Of a stretch of DNA of 64,000 nt, positions 15,962 to 25,101 are shown in pieces (position 1 is the first letter of the stretch; each line of letters opens with the position of its first letter). The notes beneath the pieces are model-generated. The model saw only the letters and a program-made list of their open reading frames with translations. It did no database searches and had not been told where the DNA came from. Origin of the DNA: Lepagella muris (lineage in GTDB: Bacteria > Bacteroidota > Bacteroidia > Bacteroidales > Muribaculaceae); NCBI RefSeq assembly GCF_004793975.1, contig NZ_SRYB01000003.1, positions 62,001 to 126,000 of the forward strand, read 5' to 3'. Both the position numbers and the translations under genes were made by a program.

Positions 15962-16071
15962 CAAAGGTGGCTGAAAAAGGGAGGCCGGGCAAAAAAGTGT
16001 GCAACCGTTGCATAGAAGTGTGCAACCGTTGCACACTTTTTTGGAGATTGGCGGGCGTGTGGCCAACTTTG
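15962..16071. promoter_or_regulatory. Divergent late promoters around tandem palindromic operators
   Basis: On +: TTTG (16040-16043), 20 bp, CAACTTTG (16064-16071). On -: TTTG (15993-15990), 20 bp, CACCTTTG (15969-15962). Between the two -33 boxes are two copies of GTGTGCAACCGTTGCA. The right copy (16016-16038) is a perfect 23-bp palindrome centred on C16027; the left one is centred 21 bp away on C16006. The layout would let one dimeric regulator control both late operons. Confidence 0.75.
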
Positions 16072-16096
16072 CGCCGCAAACAATCACACGACCGCA

Positions 16097-16972
16097 ATGG
16101 GCAACAGAGTAAGACTGACAAACGACACGCTCAACAGCTACGGGTACCGCGTCCTGACCGACGGCGTGGACATATCCCAATATGAGCGCAACCCCATACT
16201 CCTCTACATGCACAACCGAGGCAAGGCCATCGGACTTATAAAGGAGATAAAGAAAGAGAAGGGAGAGATCACCGGCGAGCTCGCCTTTGACGAGGCCACC
16301 GAACTGTCATGCCAGTGCAAAAAGCAGTGGGAGTTCGGGTCGCTTCGGATGGTGAGCATCGGCTTCGAGATAATCGAGACAAGCGAGGACCGCAGGCACC
16401 TGCTGCCCGGGCAGCGCTACGCCACCGTCACCAAGGCCAGGCTGATAGAGGTATCGCTCGTCGATATCGGGGCCAACAACGACGCCATCCGGCTTCACAA
16501 GGACGGACAGTTAATAACGCTGAGCGAGGGCGGCGACTGCCCCCTCCCGAGGCTGAACCATAAACCAACAAACAACGAACCGCAAATGGAACTAAAAGCA
16601 CTCGCCTTACAGTTAGGCCTGCCGGAAACGGCAGACGAGGCCGCCGTCAACGCGAAACTCGCCGCGCTCAAGACCGCCGGCGACGAGGCCGAGAACATCC
16701 GCAGGGAAAACGAGCAGCTCAAGCTCGAGCAGATCACCGCCGCAGTCGACGGCGCCATAGCCGCCAAAAAGATTCCGGCGGATAAGAAGCAACACTTCCT
16801 TGACCTCGGCAAGACAGTGGGCATCGAAACCCTCAACGCCACCCTCGACTCCATCGCTCCGGCGCAGAAACTCAGTGCCACACTGCAGACCGAACCCGAG
16901 AACGACGAGCTCCCAAAGAAAGGCCCGTGGGAACTTCGCATGGATGAAATCCGCAACAGGCTCAAGAAGTAA
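16097..16972 (+). CDS. Prohead protease fused to scaffold (Mu gpI/gpZ-like)
   Basis: 291 residues. The N-terminal about 140 residues are a HK97-type prohead protease: NPILLYMHNRG carries the histidine, SLRMVSIGFEI the serine, and LIEVSLVDIGANNDAI the family's conserved ending. The C-terminal half is a coiled-coil scaffold (ALKTAGDEAENIRRENEQLKLEQ). ATG 16585 (MELKALALQLG) is in frame and could give a separate scaffold, as the nested gpI/gpZ genes do in Mu. Confidence 0.85.
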   Translation: MGNRVRLTNDTLNSYGYRVLTDGVDISQYERNPILLYMHNRGKAIGLIKEIKKEKGEITGELAFDEATELSCQCKKQWEFGSLRMVSIGFEIIETSEDRRHLLPGQRYATVTKARLIEVSLVDIGANNDAIRLHKDGQLITLSEGGDCPLPRLNHKPTNNEPQMELKALALQLGLPETADEAAVNAKLAALKTAGDEAENIRRENEQLKLEQITAAVDGAIAAKKIPADKKQHFLDLGKTVGIETLNATLDSIAPAQKLSATLQTEPENDELPKKGPWELRMDEIRNRLKK

Positions 16973-16992
16973 CACCACAACCCCATACAGAC

Positions 16993-17958
16993 ATGGCAAT
17001 CAAAGTAGACAACACCAATTACAACGGCGAGGTACTCGAGAGAATCCTTACCGTCGCCACCACGAGCAACGAGCTTGTGGAGAAAGGCCTGATCCACGTC
17101 ATTCCCGGCGTGGAAAAGAAAATCAGCATTCCCCGTCTGAAGGTGGGCCGCATGCTCCAGAAACGCAAGGAGAATCCCGTTATCGAGGACAGCAAGGGCG
17201 ACTTCAACTGGTCTGAGCAGACGCTCGAGCCCCACGACTTCATGGCCTTCACCCTGTTCAATCCCCGGGCCTTTGAGCAGATCTGGCGCAAATGGCAGCC
17301 CAAAGGCAACCTCGTGTTCGCCCAGCTCCCTCCTGAAGCGCAGAACGCCCTTCTCGACGCCCTGTCCAAGCAGGTGCAGTTTGAACTCGGTGACCACTAC
17401 GTCAACGGCGAATACGTCGAGGACGGGGATGACACCAAGCTCATGAACGGCATCCTCACACAGGCGGCCAAAGCCGCCGACTACAAATGTGTCGACGTGT
17501 CGAAGGCCGACACTATGCTCAAGAAGCTCAAGGCTGTACGCGCCGCCATCCCCAAGGCCATGCGCTCAAACCCCTCGCTGCGCATCATCATGAGCGTCGA
17601 GGACTTCGACAAGTACGACGACGAGCTGACCGAGCGCGAGGCCAAGAACGCCAGCGAGACCGAAGTCAACCGCAAGCGCTACAAAGGCATCACCATCGAG
17701 ACCGTGGCAGCATGGCCCGAAGGGCTCATCGTCGCCACCCTCTGTTCCCAGGATGCCGACGGCAACTTCTTCGCCGCTGTCAACCTCCAGAACGACGAGT
17801 CGGTAATTCAGATCGACAAGTATGCGCCGGCATCGGAGCTGTACTTCTTCAAGCTGCTCATGAAGGCCGACACCAACATCGCCTTCGGTGAGGAATTCAT
17901 CGTGGCCGATTTCCGTGCCACGCCCAAGTTCACCAAAAAGGCGGCAGCCACTGAATAA
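16993..17958 (+). CDS. Major capsid protein
   Basis: 321 residues immediately after the protease/scaffold gene, the standard place. It has an N-terminal extended arm, a VIPGVEKKISIPRLKVGRMLQ beta segment and a SLRIIMSVEDFDKYDDEL region resembling the P-domain spine helix turn of HK97-fold capsids. Codon use is strongly biased to GC-ending codons, as expected for an abundant virion protein. Assigned by position plus fold-like features. Confidence 0.8.
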   Translation: MAIKVDNTNYNGEVLERILTVATTSNELVEKGLIHVIPGVEKKISIPRLKVGRMLQKRKENPVIEDSKGDFNWSEQTLEPHDFMAFTLFNPRAFEQIWRKWQPKGNLVFAQLPPEAQNALLDALSKQVQFELGDHYVNGEYVEDGDDTKLMNGILTQAAKAADYKCVDVSKADTMLKKLKAVRAAIPKAMRSNPSLRIIMSVEDFDKYDDELTEREAKNASETEVNRKRYKGITIETVAAWPEGLIVATLCSQDADGNFFAAVNLQNDESVIQIDKYAPASELYFFKLLMKADTNIAFGEEFIVADFRATPKFTKKAAATE

Positions 17959-17961
17959 GCG

Positions 17962-18423
17962 ATGGCCCGGTTGAAGTATCTCGTACTGCACTGCACCGCG
18001 ACACCCGAAGGGCGCGAGGTGACTGCCGCCGACATCCGGCGCATGCACCTCTCCCCGGTGTCGGCCGGCGGTCGAGGATGGAAGCAGGTCGGCTATACCG
18101 ACATCATCCATCTTGACGGCAAAGTCGAGCGGCTCGTCGACAACAACGAGGACGCCAACGTGGATCCGTGGGAAATCACCAACGGCGCCAGGGGCTACAA
18201 CTCCGTCAGCCGTCATGTCGTCTATGCCGGCGGCTGCGACAGCTCGATGAATCCCAGGGACACCAGGACGCCGGCGCAGCTCAAGGCTATGGAGGCATAC
18301 GTGAAAGACTTTCACCGCCGCTTCCCCGAGGTCCGCATCATCGGCCACAACGAGGTCGCGGCCAAGGCCTGCCCGAGTTTCGACGTGCAGAAATGGCTCA
18401 GGTCAATAGGCATATACCAGTAA
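17962..18423 (+). CDS. N-acetylmuramoyl-L-alanine amidase (endolysin, amidase_2)
   Basis: 153 residues; cleaves the amide between MurNAc and L-Ala to lyse the cell. Zinc ligands fit LHCTATPEG (H10 region), RHVVYAGG (mid) and KACPSFDV (C-terminal C/D), with IGHNEVA before it. There is no signal peptide, so it needs a holin or similar. It starts 3 bp after the capsid gene, an unusual early position in the late operon that Bacteroidales phages often show. Confidence 0.9.
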   Translation: MARLKYLVLHCTATPEGREVTAADIRRMHLSPVSAGGRGWKQVGYTDIIHLDGKVERLVDNNEDANVDPWEITNGARGYNSVSRHVVYAGGCDSSMNPRDTRTPAQLKAMEAYVKDFHRRFPEVRIIGHNEVAAKACPSFDVQKWLRSIGIYQ

Positions 18424-18519
18424 CAACCAATCAAACCAAACACAGCGATGTCGCTCGCCAGGCGCAATTCATGCGTCACTCGGTAAGCAAATGCAAGCAT
18501 CCGTTTACGCTCGTTAGCT

Positions 18520-19020
18520 ATGAATTTCAGCGAAATCCTAAACATTCTTCTCGGCACCGGCCTTGTGGGGCTCGTGGTGGCAGTGGCCACCATGAAAGCC
18601 ACTGTGCGCAAGGCCAACGCCGATGCGGAGAAGGCAAAGGCTGACGCAGAGACCGTGCGCATCACCAACACCGAGAACGCTACACGGATTCTGGTGGAGA
18701 ACATCGTCAAACCCTTAAAAGAAGAACTCAATGCAACACGAGAGGACCTTCAGGCCACAAAGAAAGAGATGGCCTCTACCAAGAGAGAAATGGCCCGGCT
18801 GCGCAAGGCTGTCGAGGCTGCTTCCGGTTGTCGTCATTCTGACTATTGCCCTGTGCTTTTCAAGCTGCGCGACAACCCAAAAGACACAGACGCAGCAGGA
18901 GCAGACATCTTCGACCTTCGCGAAGAGCGACACTACCGCGTCAGCGACCAGAACGATAACTACGCTTCCGGTGCCGGAGAGCCGGGTGAGCCTGGCGATA
19001 TCCGTGGACAGCCTCCTTAA
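18520..19020 (+). CDS. Inner-membrane spanin-like protein (Rz-like)
   Basis: 166 residues. One N-terminal membrane segment (ILLGTGLVGLVVAVATM, residues about 8-24) is followed by a long coiled coil to about residue 100, then CRHSDYCPVLF. An N-in membrane anchor with a periplasmic coiled coil after an endolysin gene fits an i-spanin. Its second half overlaps the lipoprotein gene at 18731 in another frame, the nested layout of Rz/Rz1. A holin role cannot be ruled out. Confidence 0.65.
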   Translation: MNFSEILNILLGTGLVGLVVAVATMKATVRKANADAEKAKADAETVRITNTENATRILVENIVKPLKEELNATREDLQATKKEMASTKREMARLRKAVEAASGCRHSDYCPVLFKLRDNPKDTDAAGADIFDLREERHYRVSDQNDNYASGAGEPGEPGDIRGQPP

Positions 19021-19324
19021 GCTGCCCGAAGGAGCCGCCTACCGCGAGAGCAAGGACCGCGCCCATGTAGAGGCCACCCATCAAGGCGGTATAATCTATA
19101 TCACCGGCACCTGCGACTCCCTGCAGCGTCAGGTGGAATATTACGAGGCGCTCTACCACACCGCCCGCGACGCCCTTGAGCAGAAACAGGATGAACTAAA
19201 CCGGGCCGAGGAGGGACGGCGCGACAGTTCCCTTTTCGATAAGCTATATCTTCTCGCGACAGGAATCGCTGCAGGCGCGTCATTTACAACAATATTCAGA
19301 ATATTCAAAAAGGACCAAAAATGA
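18731..19324 (+). CDS. Lipoprotein overlapping the spanin gene (o-spanin-like)
   Basis: Up to 197 residues in a frame offset from 18520-19020. LSRLLPVVVILTIALCFSSCATTQ is a lipoprotein signal with lipobox FSSC. The natural start may be later than ATG 18731, since the 25 residues before the hydrophobic run are coded inside the other gene. The C-terminus has a second hydrophobic stretch (LYLLATGIAAGASFTTIF), which a plain Rz1 lacks. So o-spanin function is a guess; it may span the envelope. Confidence 0.6.
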   Translation: MQHERTFRPQRKRWPLPREKWPGCARLSRLLPVVVILTIALCFSSCATTQKTQTQQEQTSSTFAKSDTTASATRTITTLPVPESRVSLAISVDSLLKLPEGAAYRESKDRAHVEATHQGGIIYITGTCDSLQRQVEYYEALYHTARDALEQKQDELNRAEEGRRDSSLFDKLYLLATGIAAGASFTTIFRIFKKDQK

Positions 19325-19890
19325 ACAAAGACTTCATGTACGGCATCGGAGCCGTGAAATACAAGGGAGCCCCCGTGGGCTATATAGCCAAGAACTCTTT
19401 CGACATGGGCGGCGTCAAGCCCGAGGCCGCCGAAATCGAGGCCGAGCAGGTGCCCGGCGCGGCCGTGCTCGTCATACCGCAGTCCAACGGCAAGATCTCG
19501 CCCAAGTTCGACATGATACAGCTCAACTTTGACAGTCTCAGACAGCTGCTCGGCGGCGACCTGCACAAATCAGGCGACAAGACGGTGGGCTGGACGGCTC
19601 CCGCCGCGGCCCTCGTTCTGGAAGGGCCGTGGGAAATCGCCCTCGTGTCCGGGCAGTCAGTCCTCATTCCCAACGCCACGCTGCTCTCCGACCTTGCCGG
19701 CAAGCTGACGCTGACCGAGACCGCGAAGATCGAGGTCGAGCTGAAACTGTCCATGCCGGCCACCGCCGGAATACCCCCTTACGGCGTGTTCGAGACATCG
19801 AGCCTCCCCGCCGAATGGACTGAAAAGGACGGGTGGCTGCTGCCAAAGAAATCCACGTCCGGCGAACAGGCCGCACAGCCCGAAGGATAA
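19321..19890 (+). CDS. Probable tail tube protein
   Basis: 189 residues, overlapping the lipoprotein stop. The order tube, chaperones, tape measure is standard in long-tailed phages and this gene stands right before the frameshifted chaperones. The sequence (MNKDFMYGIGAVKYKGAPVGYIAKNSFDMGG) has the short N-terminal strands and repeated beta segments of tail tube proteins. No specific family recognised. Confidence 0.65.
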   Translation: MNKDFMYGIGAVKYKGAPVGYIAKNSFDMGGVKPEAAEIEAEQVPGAAVLVIPQSNGKISPKFDMIQLNFDSLRQLLGGDLHKSGDKTVGWTAPAAALVLEGPWEIALVSGQSVLIPNATLLSDLAGKLTLTETAKIEVELKLSMPATAGIPPYGVFETSSLPAEWTEKDGWLLPKKSTSGEQAAQPEG

Positions 19891-19893
19891 GCC

Positions 19894-20385
19894 ATGGACG
19901 AAGCCACAATCCGGCACATAGAGATGGAGGGTGCGGACGCCCTTCTCGACGCGGGAGTGTCCGTGCCGCTGAAGAGCCTCCGCCTCCCCTTCAGGAAAAA
20001 GCCGGTGGAGATACGCGCCACGATGCGCCGCCCGTGCCTCGACGGGCAGATACGGATAGCGAGGATCTATCTCTCCATGGGCGTCACCAGCCGGCAGATG
20101 TGGGAGTTCACCAAGGAGCAGGAGATGCGCTTCCTCGCGGAGCACGGCCTGAAGATAGCCCGCATGATCGCGCTGACGATATGCCGTGGCGAACTTAAGC
20201 GCCGGATCCTTCTGCGGCCCGTGACATGGGCGGTGCGGCACTGGATGAGCAACGAGCACCTGCTCGGGGCGATGCGCAGGTTCGTGTCGCTGATGGGCAC
20301 AGACCCTTTTATACCTATTATCAGATCGGCGGAGCGGACGAACCCGATGAAGCCGAGGACGAGCCAAAGAAGGAAGGGGAGTTAA
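19894..20385 (+). CDS. Tail assembly chaperone, upstream frame (gpG-like)
   Basis: 163 residues in the 0 frame. It ends in a basic, unstructured tail (RSAERTNPMKPRTSQRRKGS) after a slippery heptamer at 20304-20310. The downstream frame lies just before the tape measure gene, exactly as for lambda G/GT. So the product is probably the short chaperone, with a minor fused form made by -1 frameshifting. Confidence 0.75.
   Translation: MDEATIRHIEMEGADALLDAGVSVPLKSLRLPFRKKPVEIRATMRRPCLDGQIRIARIYLSMGVTSRQMWEFTKEQEMRFLAEHGLKIARMIALTICRGELKRRILLRPVTWAVRHWMSNEHLLGAMRRFVSLMGTDPFIPIIRSAERTNPMKPRTSQRRKGS
20304..20310 (+). promoter_or_regulatory. Programmed -1 ribosomal frameshift site
   Basis: The heptamer C CCT TTT has the X XXY YYZ form in the reading frame of 19894-20385. 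Slipping back one base gives CCC TTT TAT ACC and opens the frame to 20621. Confidence 0.75.
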
Positions 20386-20621
20386 GAGCCTCATACGAAG
20401 GCTCCCATAGCCTCTTCGGGTTTGTGTGGCAGATAGCCGGCGCCACAGGCTGGAGCGTGGACTACATACTCACCGGCGTGAACTACCAGACCCTGATCAT
20501 GATGCTGAGCGACGCGCCCCGCTATGTGCGCCGCAAGGCGAAAGAGGTCGTGCCCGGCAGGACCGCCGAGGAAGAGGCCGGAGAGATAGCGGGATTCTTC
20601 AGAAGCCAACTCGAAAAATGA
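20311..20621 (+). CDS. Tail assembly chaperone, T extension reached by -1 frameshift
   Basis: The -1 frame continues YTYYQIGGADEPDEAEDEPKKEG then EGSHSLFGFVWQIAGATGWSVDYILTGVNYQTLIMML to TGA 20619-20621. It has no sensible start codon of its own near the overlap, and its acidic linker plus helical domain resemble lambda T. The fused product would be about 242 residues. The tape measure ATG follows at 20623. Confidence 0.72.
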
Positions 20622-20622
20622 C

Positions 20623-23600
20623 ATGCAGCCCGTAAGGATAGAAATAATACTGAACGACCGCGTCACCCCGGGGGCCAGGAGCGCCCGGGGCGGCGTTTCA
20701 GAGCTTACAGCCGAGACCCGGAAGGCGAAGCGCGAGATGGAGGAGCTCGACAAGGCGACCTCGTCCATGGATAAGACTGTCAAGAGGCTTGCCGGTGCAT
20801 TCGCCATGAAGGAACTCGTGTCGAAGATAGCGTCGGTGCGCGGCGAGTTCCAGCAGCTGGAGGTCGCATTCCGCACAATGCTCGGGAGCGCCTCCAAAGC
20901 CGACGCGCTCATGCAGCAGCTCGTCAGGACGGCTGCCACGACCCCCTTCGGACTCGAGGACGTGGCCGGCGGTGCGAAACAGCTTCTCGCCTACGGTCTT
21001 GAGGCGGAGAAAGTCAACGGCACGCTCGTGAGGCTGGGCGACATCGCCGCCGGCCTGTCCGTGCCGCTGAACGACCTCGTGTATCTCTACGGCACCACGA
21101 TGGCGCAGGGCCGCCTATACACCCAAGACCTCAATCAGTTCACCGGGCGCGGCATACCGATGCTTGGTGAGCTCGCCAAACAGTTCGGCGTGGCCGAGAG
21201 CAGGGTCAAGGAACTCGTGGAAGCAGGCAAAGTGGGATTCCCCGAGGTGCAGAAGGTCATCGAGAGCCTGACCGACGAAGGCGGCAAGTTCGGCGGTCTC
21301 ATGGAGGCGCAGTCAAAGACCATCGCCGGACAGATCTCCAACATTGAGGATGCCATTCAGATGATGTTCAACGAAATCGGACAGAAGTCGCAGGGAATCA
21401 TCAGCGGCACACTTTCCGACGTGTCGTACATGATAGAGCATTATGAGCGTTTCGGGCGCATACTGCTCGGCGTAGCCGCCACTTACGGCGTTTACCGCAC
21501 TGCACTGATGACCGTCACCGCCATGAAGGGGTGGGCCACGGCAGCCGAGGCTCTGCATTACAACTGGCTGCTGCTCGTGGAGAAGGCACAGAAAATGCTC
21601 AATGCCACCATGCTCTCCAACCCCTACGTCCTCGTGGCCACGCTGCTCGCCGGATGCGCCGTGGCTCTCGTCTCCATGAAGACTGAGACCGAACGGCTTA
21701 GGGAGGCCGAAGAGGACTACCAGGCACAGAAACAGAAGACCATCGAGGCAGAGGAGGAACACCGCCATAAAATAGAAGAACTCTGCTCCATTGCCGGCAA
21801 TGAGGCCGTATCGACCGACACCCGGCGCGAGGCCCTGAACAGGCTCGAGATGAAGTACCCGGACATTTTCGCCAAGTATGACACCGAGTACGAGAAACTT
21901 AAAAACATCAAACAGATCAAGGAGGAGATAGCAGCCCTCGAGAGCGGCAGGTCCATCACGAACCCGCAGAACGAGCTCGATGCCGTGGAGAGGCGCATAG
22001 CCGAGCTCGAGGCAAAGAAGGCGACCGGGCGCTATGTGACGTCATCATCCACATGGGGAACATACAGCCATCGCACAGGCGGCCTGTCATCTGCGGAGGA
22101 TACAGAGCTGAAGAACCTTCTCGGCAAGAGAAGGAACCTTTCCGCCGCCGTACGCAAGGAGGAGGTCAACGCCTACTTCGCGAACCTGACAGGAATAAGC
22201 AACGAGACCCTCGCGGCGCAGGTAAAGGCCCGCGAGGAGCTGCTGGCGCAGATGGAACTCCAAGAGAAGAAGTACGGCGCGTTAAAAGGAAATGCCGCCA
22301 CAGAGGGCACATATACCCGCGAGGAGCTGCAGTACCAGTTGAACAAGCTGCGCGCGGAACAGAACCGCCGGGAGTCCGACAAGGAGAACCCGGCGACGTG
22401 GGCCGCATCTGCCAGAAGGGAGTACGAGAAGGCCCTCAAGGAGTACAACGAATTCATAGGGAAAACCTCGGGCTCCATGACCAAGTCCGAATTCGAGGAG
22501 AAGGCGAAAAAACTCAAGGAGGCAGTCGATGCAGCCAAGAAGGAATATGACAAGGTCAGTCCCGGCACCGACAAGGATGCCGAATCCGCGGTGAAGAAGC
22601 GCGAACAGCAGCATCGCGAGGAAGACCGCATGAAAGAGCAGCGCCGCAAACTCGGGCTCGAACTTGTCGCGCTGCAGCAGGAGAATGACGAGGCCGAGGT
22701 CGAGGTGATGGAGGAGGGACTTCAGAAGAAGATCCGCCAGATCCGGGAAGAATACAAGGCGAGAAAAGCAGCTGCCGACAAGCAGCGTAGCGACTGGCGG
22801 ACTCAGAACGCCAAAGCCGGAATGACAGGTCTTGGCCCCGACGGTCTTACTGACGGCCAGCGGTCGGAGATTGAACGCTCCGACGAACTCAACGAATCCA
22901 TATACAAGGCAGCGACTTCGAGGCTGTACAAAGAACTGGCCGACCAGTACCAGTCATACGCCGACAAGCGCCTCGAGATAGAGCGCAGGCACAACGAGAA
23001 CATCGAGGGACTGCGCCAGGGCCGGTTGCAGGCCGAGGCAGCCGGCGACGAGGCAGCCATGGCTGTCTACGACCGCTCGATAGCGGAGGCGGTAAAGTCC
23101 AGGGGCCGCGAGCTTGCGAACCACGACTTCGAGGTCCTGCGCCGGTCGCCGGAATATGTCCGCGCGTTCGAGGATCTGCGCGACACCTCGACAGAGACGT
23201 TGCAGGAGCTGTTGAAGCAGTTCGAGAAAGCCAAGAGCGCGGCTTCCTCCGCGCTCGACCCGCAGGACCTTCGCGAATACACCGACACCATCCGCTCTCT
23301 GATGGAGGAGATTGACAGCAGGGACCCGTTCGGGAATCTGTCAAAGCGGGCGGAGGAACTGACCTCGGCCAACCGCGAGCTCGCGGCTGCAAAGAGGCAG
23401 CTTGACACCGTGACCAATGGCGGAAAGGTGTTCACCGGACTGAAATCCGAGGGTTTCGATGCCAGCGGCAAGCCCGTTATAGTGGGGACCTATCTCAGCA
23501 TGGGGGATGCCATGAAAAAATATACCGAGGCCAAGGACAGGCACACCAAGGCGAGCAACAACTTTGTCAAGGCCGAAAAGGAGGCCCGCGACAAGGTATC

Positions 23601-25098
23601 CCAGCTTGCCGAGGCCATAAAGGGCGTAGGCGAGGCTATTGGAGGGACTGCCGGAGAGATAATTGGTCTGATATTCGATGTCGGCACCTTTATCACTGAC
23701 ACAATCAATGGAATCGCCACGGTGCAGAAGGTCGGAGTAGAGGCAGTTTCGGCAGTCGAAAAGGCATCTATCATACTGACTATCGTGTCCACAGCCGTGC
23801 AGCTCTTGCAGAAGATCAGCGAGCTCGGCAGCAACAAGGCATTCAAGGAATACGAGGCCTACGCCGAGAAGGTCAGGGAGATAAACGCCCTTACGGATGC
23901 AGTCAGCCAGTACAGGCTCGCAGTGCTTGAGGCGCGGCAGGAAGAGGACTCATGGTTTGCCGAGGACGGCTTGCGGAACCTCAAGGACTGGCGCGAGCAC
24001 CACGACGAGGTTTATGCCACCTATGTCAAGAAAGCGTCCGAGGCCCAGGCCATATACCGCAACCAGAGCGGGGGCGGCTGGCTCACCGGAGCCTTCAACT
24101 GGGTCATGGGGAATCTTTCGGCACTGTCATGGTGGGACGAATGGCGCGACCTGTGGGGGCAGGGAGGATATGACGAGGGGACCACAGCCGCCGTCAACAA
24201 CCTGCGCATCGAGACCCGGAAGAAGAGCAGCGGCTTCCTTGGCACCGGCATAGGCGGTCACTCACAGAAGACCGAGGATCTTGTCACCTGGGCCCGCAAC
24301 AACGGACTCGGCGAACTGTTCGACGACAAGGGCCTTATAGACAAAGAACTCGCCAAGTCCATACTCGACAACTACGGCGACAAGCTCGTGGGGCAGACCC
24401 GCGAAACCCTCGAGGCGCTGATTGAACTGCGGGAAAAATATGACGAGTACCTGCGGAACCTGCGCGAGTACGTCAGCTCGATGTACGAGCCTCTCGTCGA
24501 TAACCTTGTCGACAGCCTGTGGGACTGGCTGGACAGCGGGAAGGACGCCCTCGACTCCTTCAGGGAATATGCCTCTGAAACGTTCCGGGACATAGTCTCT
24601 GACATGCTGCGGACAATCGTCATCGAGAAGGTGGTGGGAACCTTCAGCGACGACATCGCAGCCGTGTATGAGAAGTACGCCGAAGGGAAGCTGGCCGAGA
24701 CGGAGCTGATGGGCGAGGTGGCAAAGCTCACCGGCGGACTCATAGACCGCTATGGAAGCAGCCTCCCGACGCTGGAGGGGTTGATGGAGACCGTCGCTGG
24801 GATGCTCGGCGAGGCCGGGATAGACATCCGCGGCGGGGAGGGACACTCCCAGAACGGGCGTGCCGGAACCTACACGGCCATGACCCAGGACCAGGGAACG
24901 AAGCTCGAGGGAGTGTTCACGGGCGTGCTGATGCACGTTTCGGAGATTGACTCGACGGTCGAGAACGTGGCGGAGAAAATGAATATCGCCGAGGGATACC
25001 TCGCGCGGATCGCCGAGAACACCGGGTCGAGCGCCGCGGGCGTGGCTGAGATAAGGGACATGATTGAGAAGATAATGCGGGACGGAATAAAGATATAG
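20623..25098 (+). CDS. Tail tape measure protein
   Basis: 1491 residues, the longest gene. The N-terminal part (about 60-250) carries the tape-measure domain with MLGSASKADALMQQLVRTAATTPFGLEDV and QFTGRGIPMLGELAKQFGV. A hydrophobic segment follows near 280-350, then about 600 residues of charged coiled coil, a second hydrophobic stretch (VGEAIGGTAGEIIGLIFDVGTFI, about 1005-1030), and a C-terminal domain. It sets tail length; by the usual scale the tail would be over 200 nm. Confidence 0.93.
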   Translation: MQPVRIEIILNDRVTPGARSARGGVSELTAETRKAKREMEELDKATSSMDKTVKRLAGAFAMKELVSKIASVRGEFQQLEVAFRTMLGSASKADALMQQLVRTAATTPFGLEDVAGGAKQLLAYGLEAEKVNGTLVRLGDIAAGLSVPLNDLVYLYGTTMAQGRLYTQDLNQFTGRGIPMLGELAKQFGVAESRVKELVEAGKVGFPEVQKVIESLTDEGGKFGGLMEAQSKTIAGQISNIEDAIQMMFNEIGQKSQGIISGTLSDVSYMIEHYERFGRILLGVAATYGVYRTALMTVTAMKGWATAAEALHYNWLLLVEKAQKMLNATMLSNPYVLVATLLAGCAVALVSMKTETERLREAEEDYQAQKQKTIEAEEEHRHKIEELCSIAGNEAVSTDTRREALNRLEMKYPDIFAKYDTEYEKLKNIKQIKEEIAALESGRSITNPQNELDAVERRIAELEAKKATGRYVTSSSTWGTYSHRTGGLSSAEDTELKNLLGKRRNLSAAVRKEEVNAYFANLTGISNETLAAQVKAREELLAQMELQEKKYGALKGNAATEGTYTREELQYQLNKLRAEQNRRESDKENPATWAASARREYEKALKEYNEFIGKTSGSMTKSEFEEKAKKLKEAVDAAKKEYDKVSPGTDKDAESAVKKREQQHREEDRMKEQRRKLGLELVALQQENDEAEVEVMEEGLQKKIRQIREEYKARKAAADKQRSDWRTQNAKAGMTGLGPDGLTDGQRSEIERSDELNESIYKAATSRLYKELADQYQSYADKRLEIERRHNENIEGLRQGRLQAEAAGDEAAMAVYDRSIAEAVKSRGRELANHDFEVLRRSPEYVRAFEDLRDTSTETLQELLKQFEKAKSAASSALDPQDLREYTDTIRSLMEEIDSRDPFGNLSKRAEELTSANRELAAAKRQLDTVTNGGKVFTGLKSEGFDASGKPVIVGTYLSMGDAMKKYTEAKDRHTKASNNFVKAEKEARDKVSQLAEAIKGVGEAIGGTAGEIIGLIFDVGTFITDTINGIATVQKVGVEAVSAVEKASIILTIVSTAVQLLQKISELGSNKAFKEYEAYAEKVREINALTDAVSQYRLAVLEARQEEDSWFAEDGLRNLKDWREHHDEVYATYVKKASEAQAIYRNQSGGGWLTGAFNWVMGNLSALSWWDEWRDLWGQGGYDEGTTAAVNNLRIETRKKSSGFLGTGIGGHSQKTEDLVTWARNNGLGELFDDKGLIDKELAKSILDNYGDKLVGQTRETLEALIELREKYDEYLRNLREYVSSMYEPLVDNLVDSLWDWLDSGKDALDSFREYASETFRDIVSDMLRTIVIEKVVGTFSDDIAAVYEKYAEGKLAETELMGEVAKLTGGLIDRYGSSLPTLEGLMETVAGMLGEAGIDIRGGEGHSQNGRAGTYTAMTQDQGTKLEGVFTGVLMHVSEIDSTVENVAEKMNIAEGYLARIAENTGSSAAGVAEIRDMIEKIMRDGIKI

Positions 25099-25101
25099 GC
25101 A

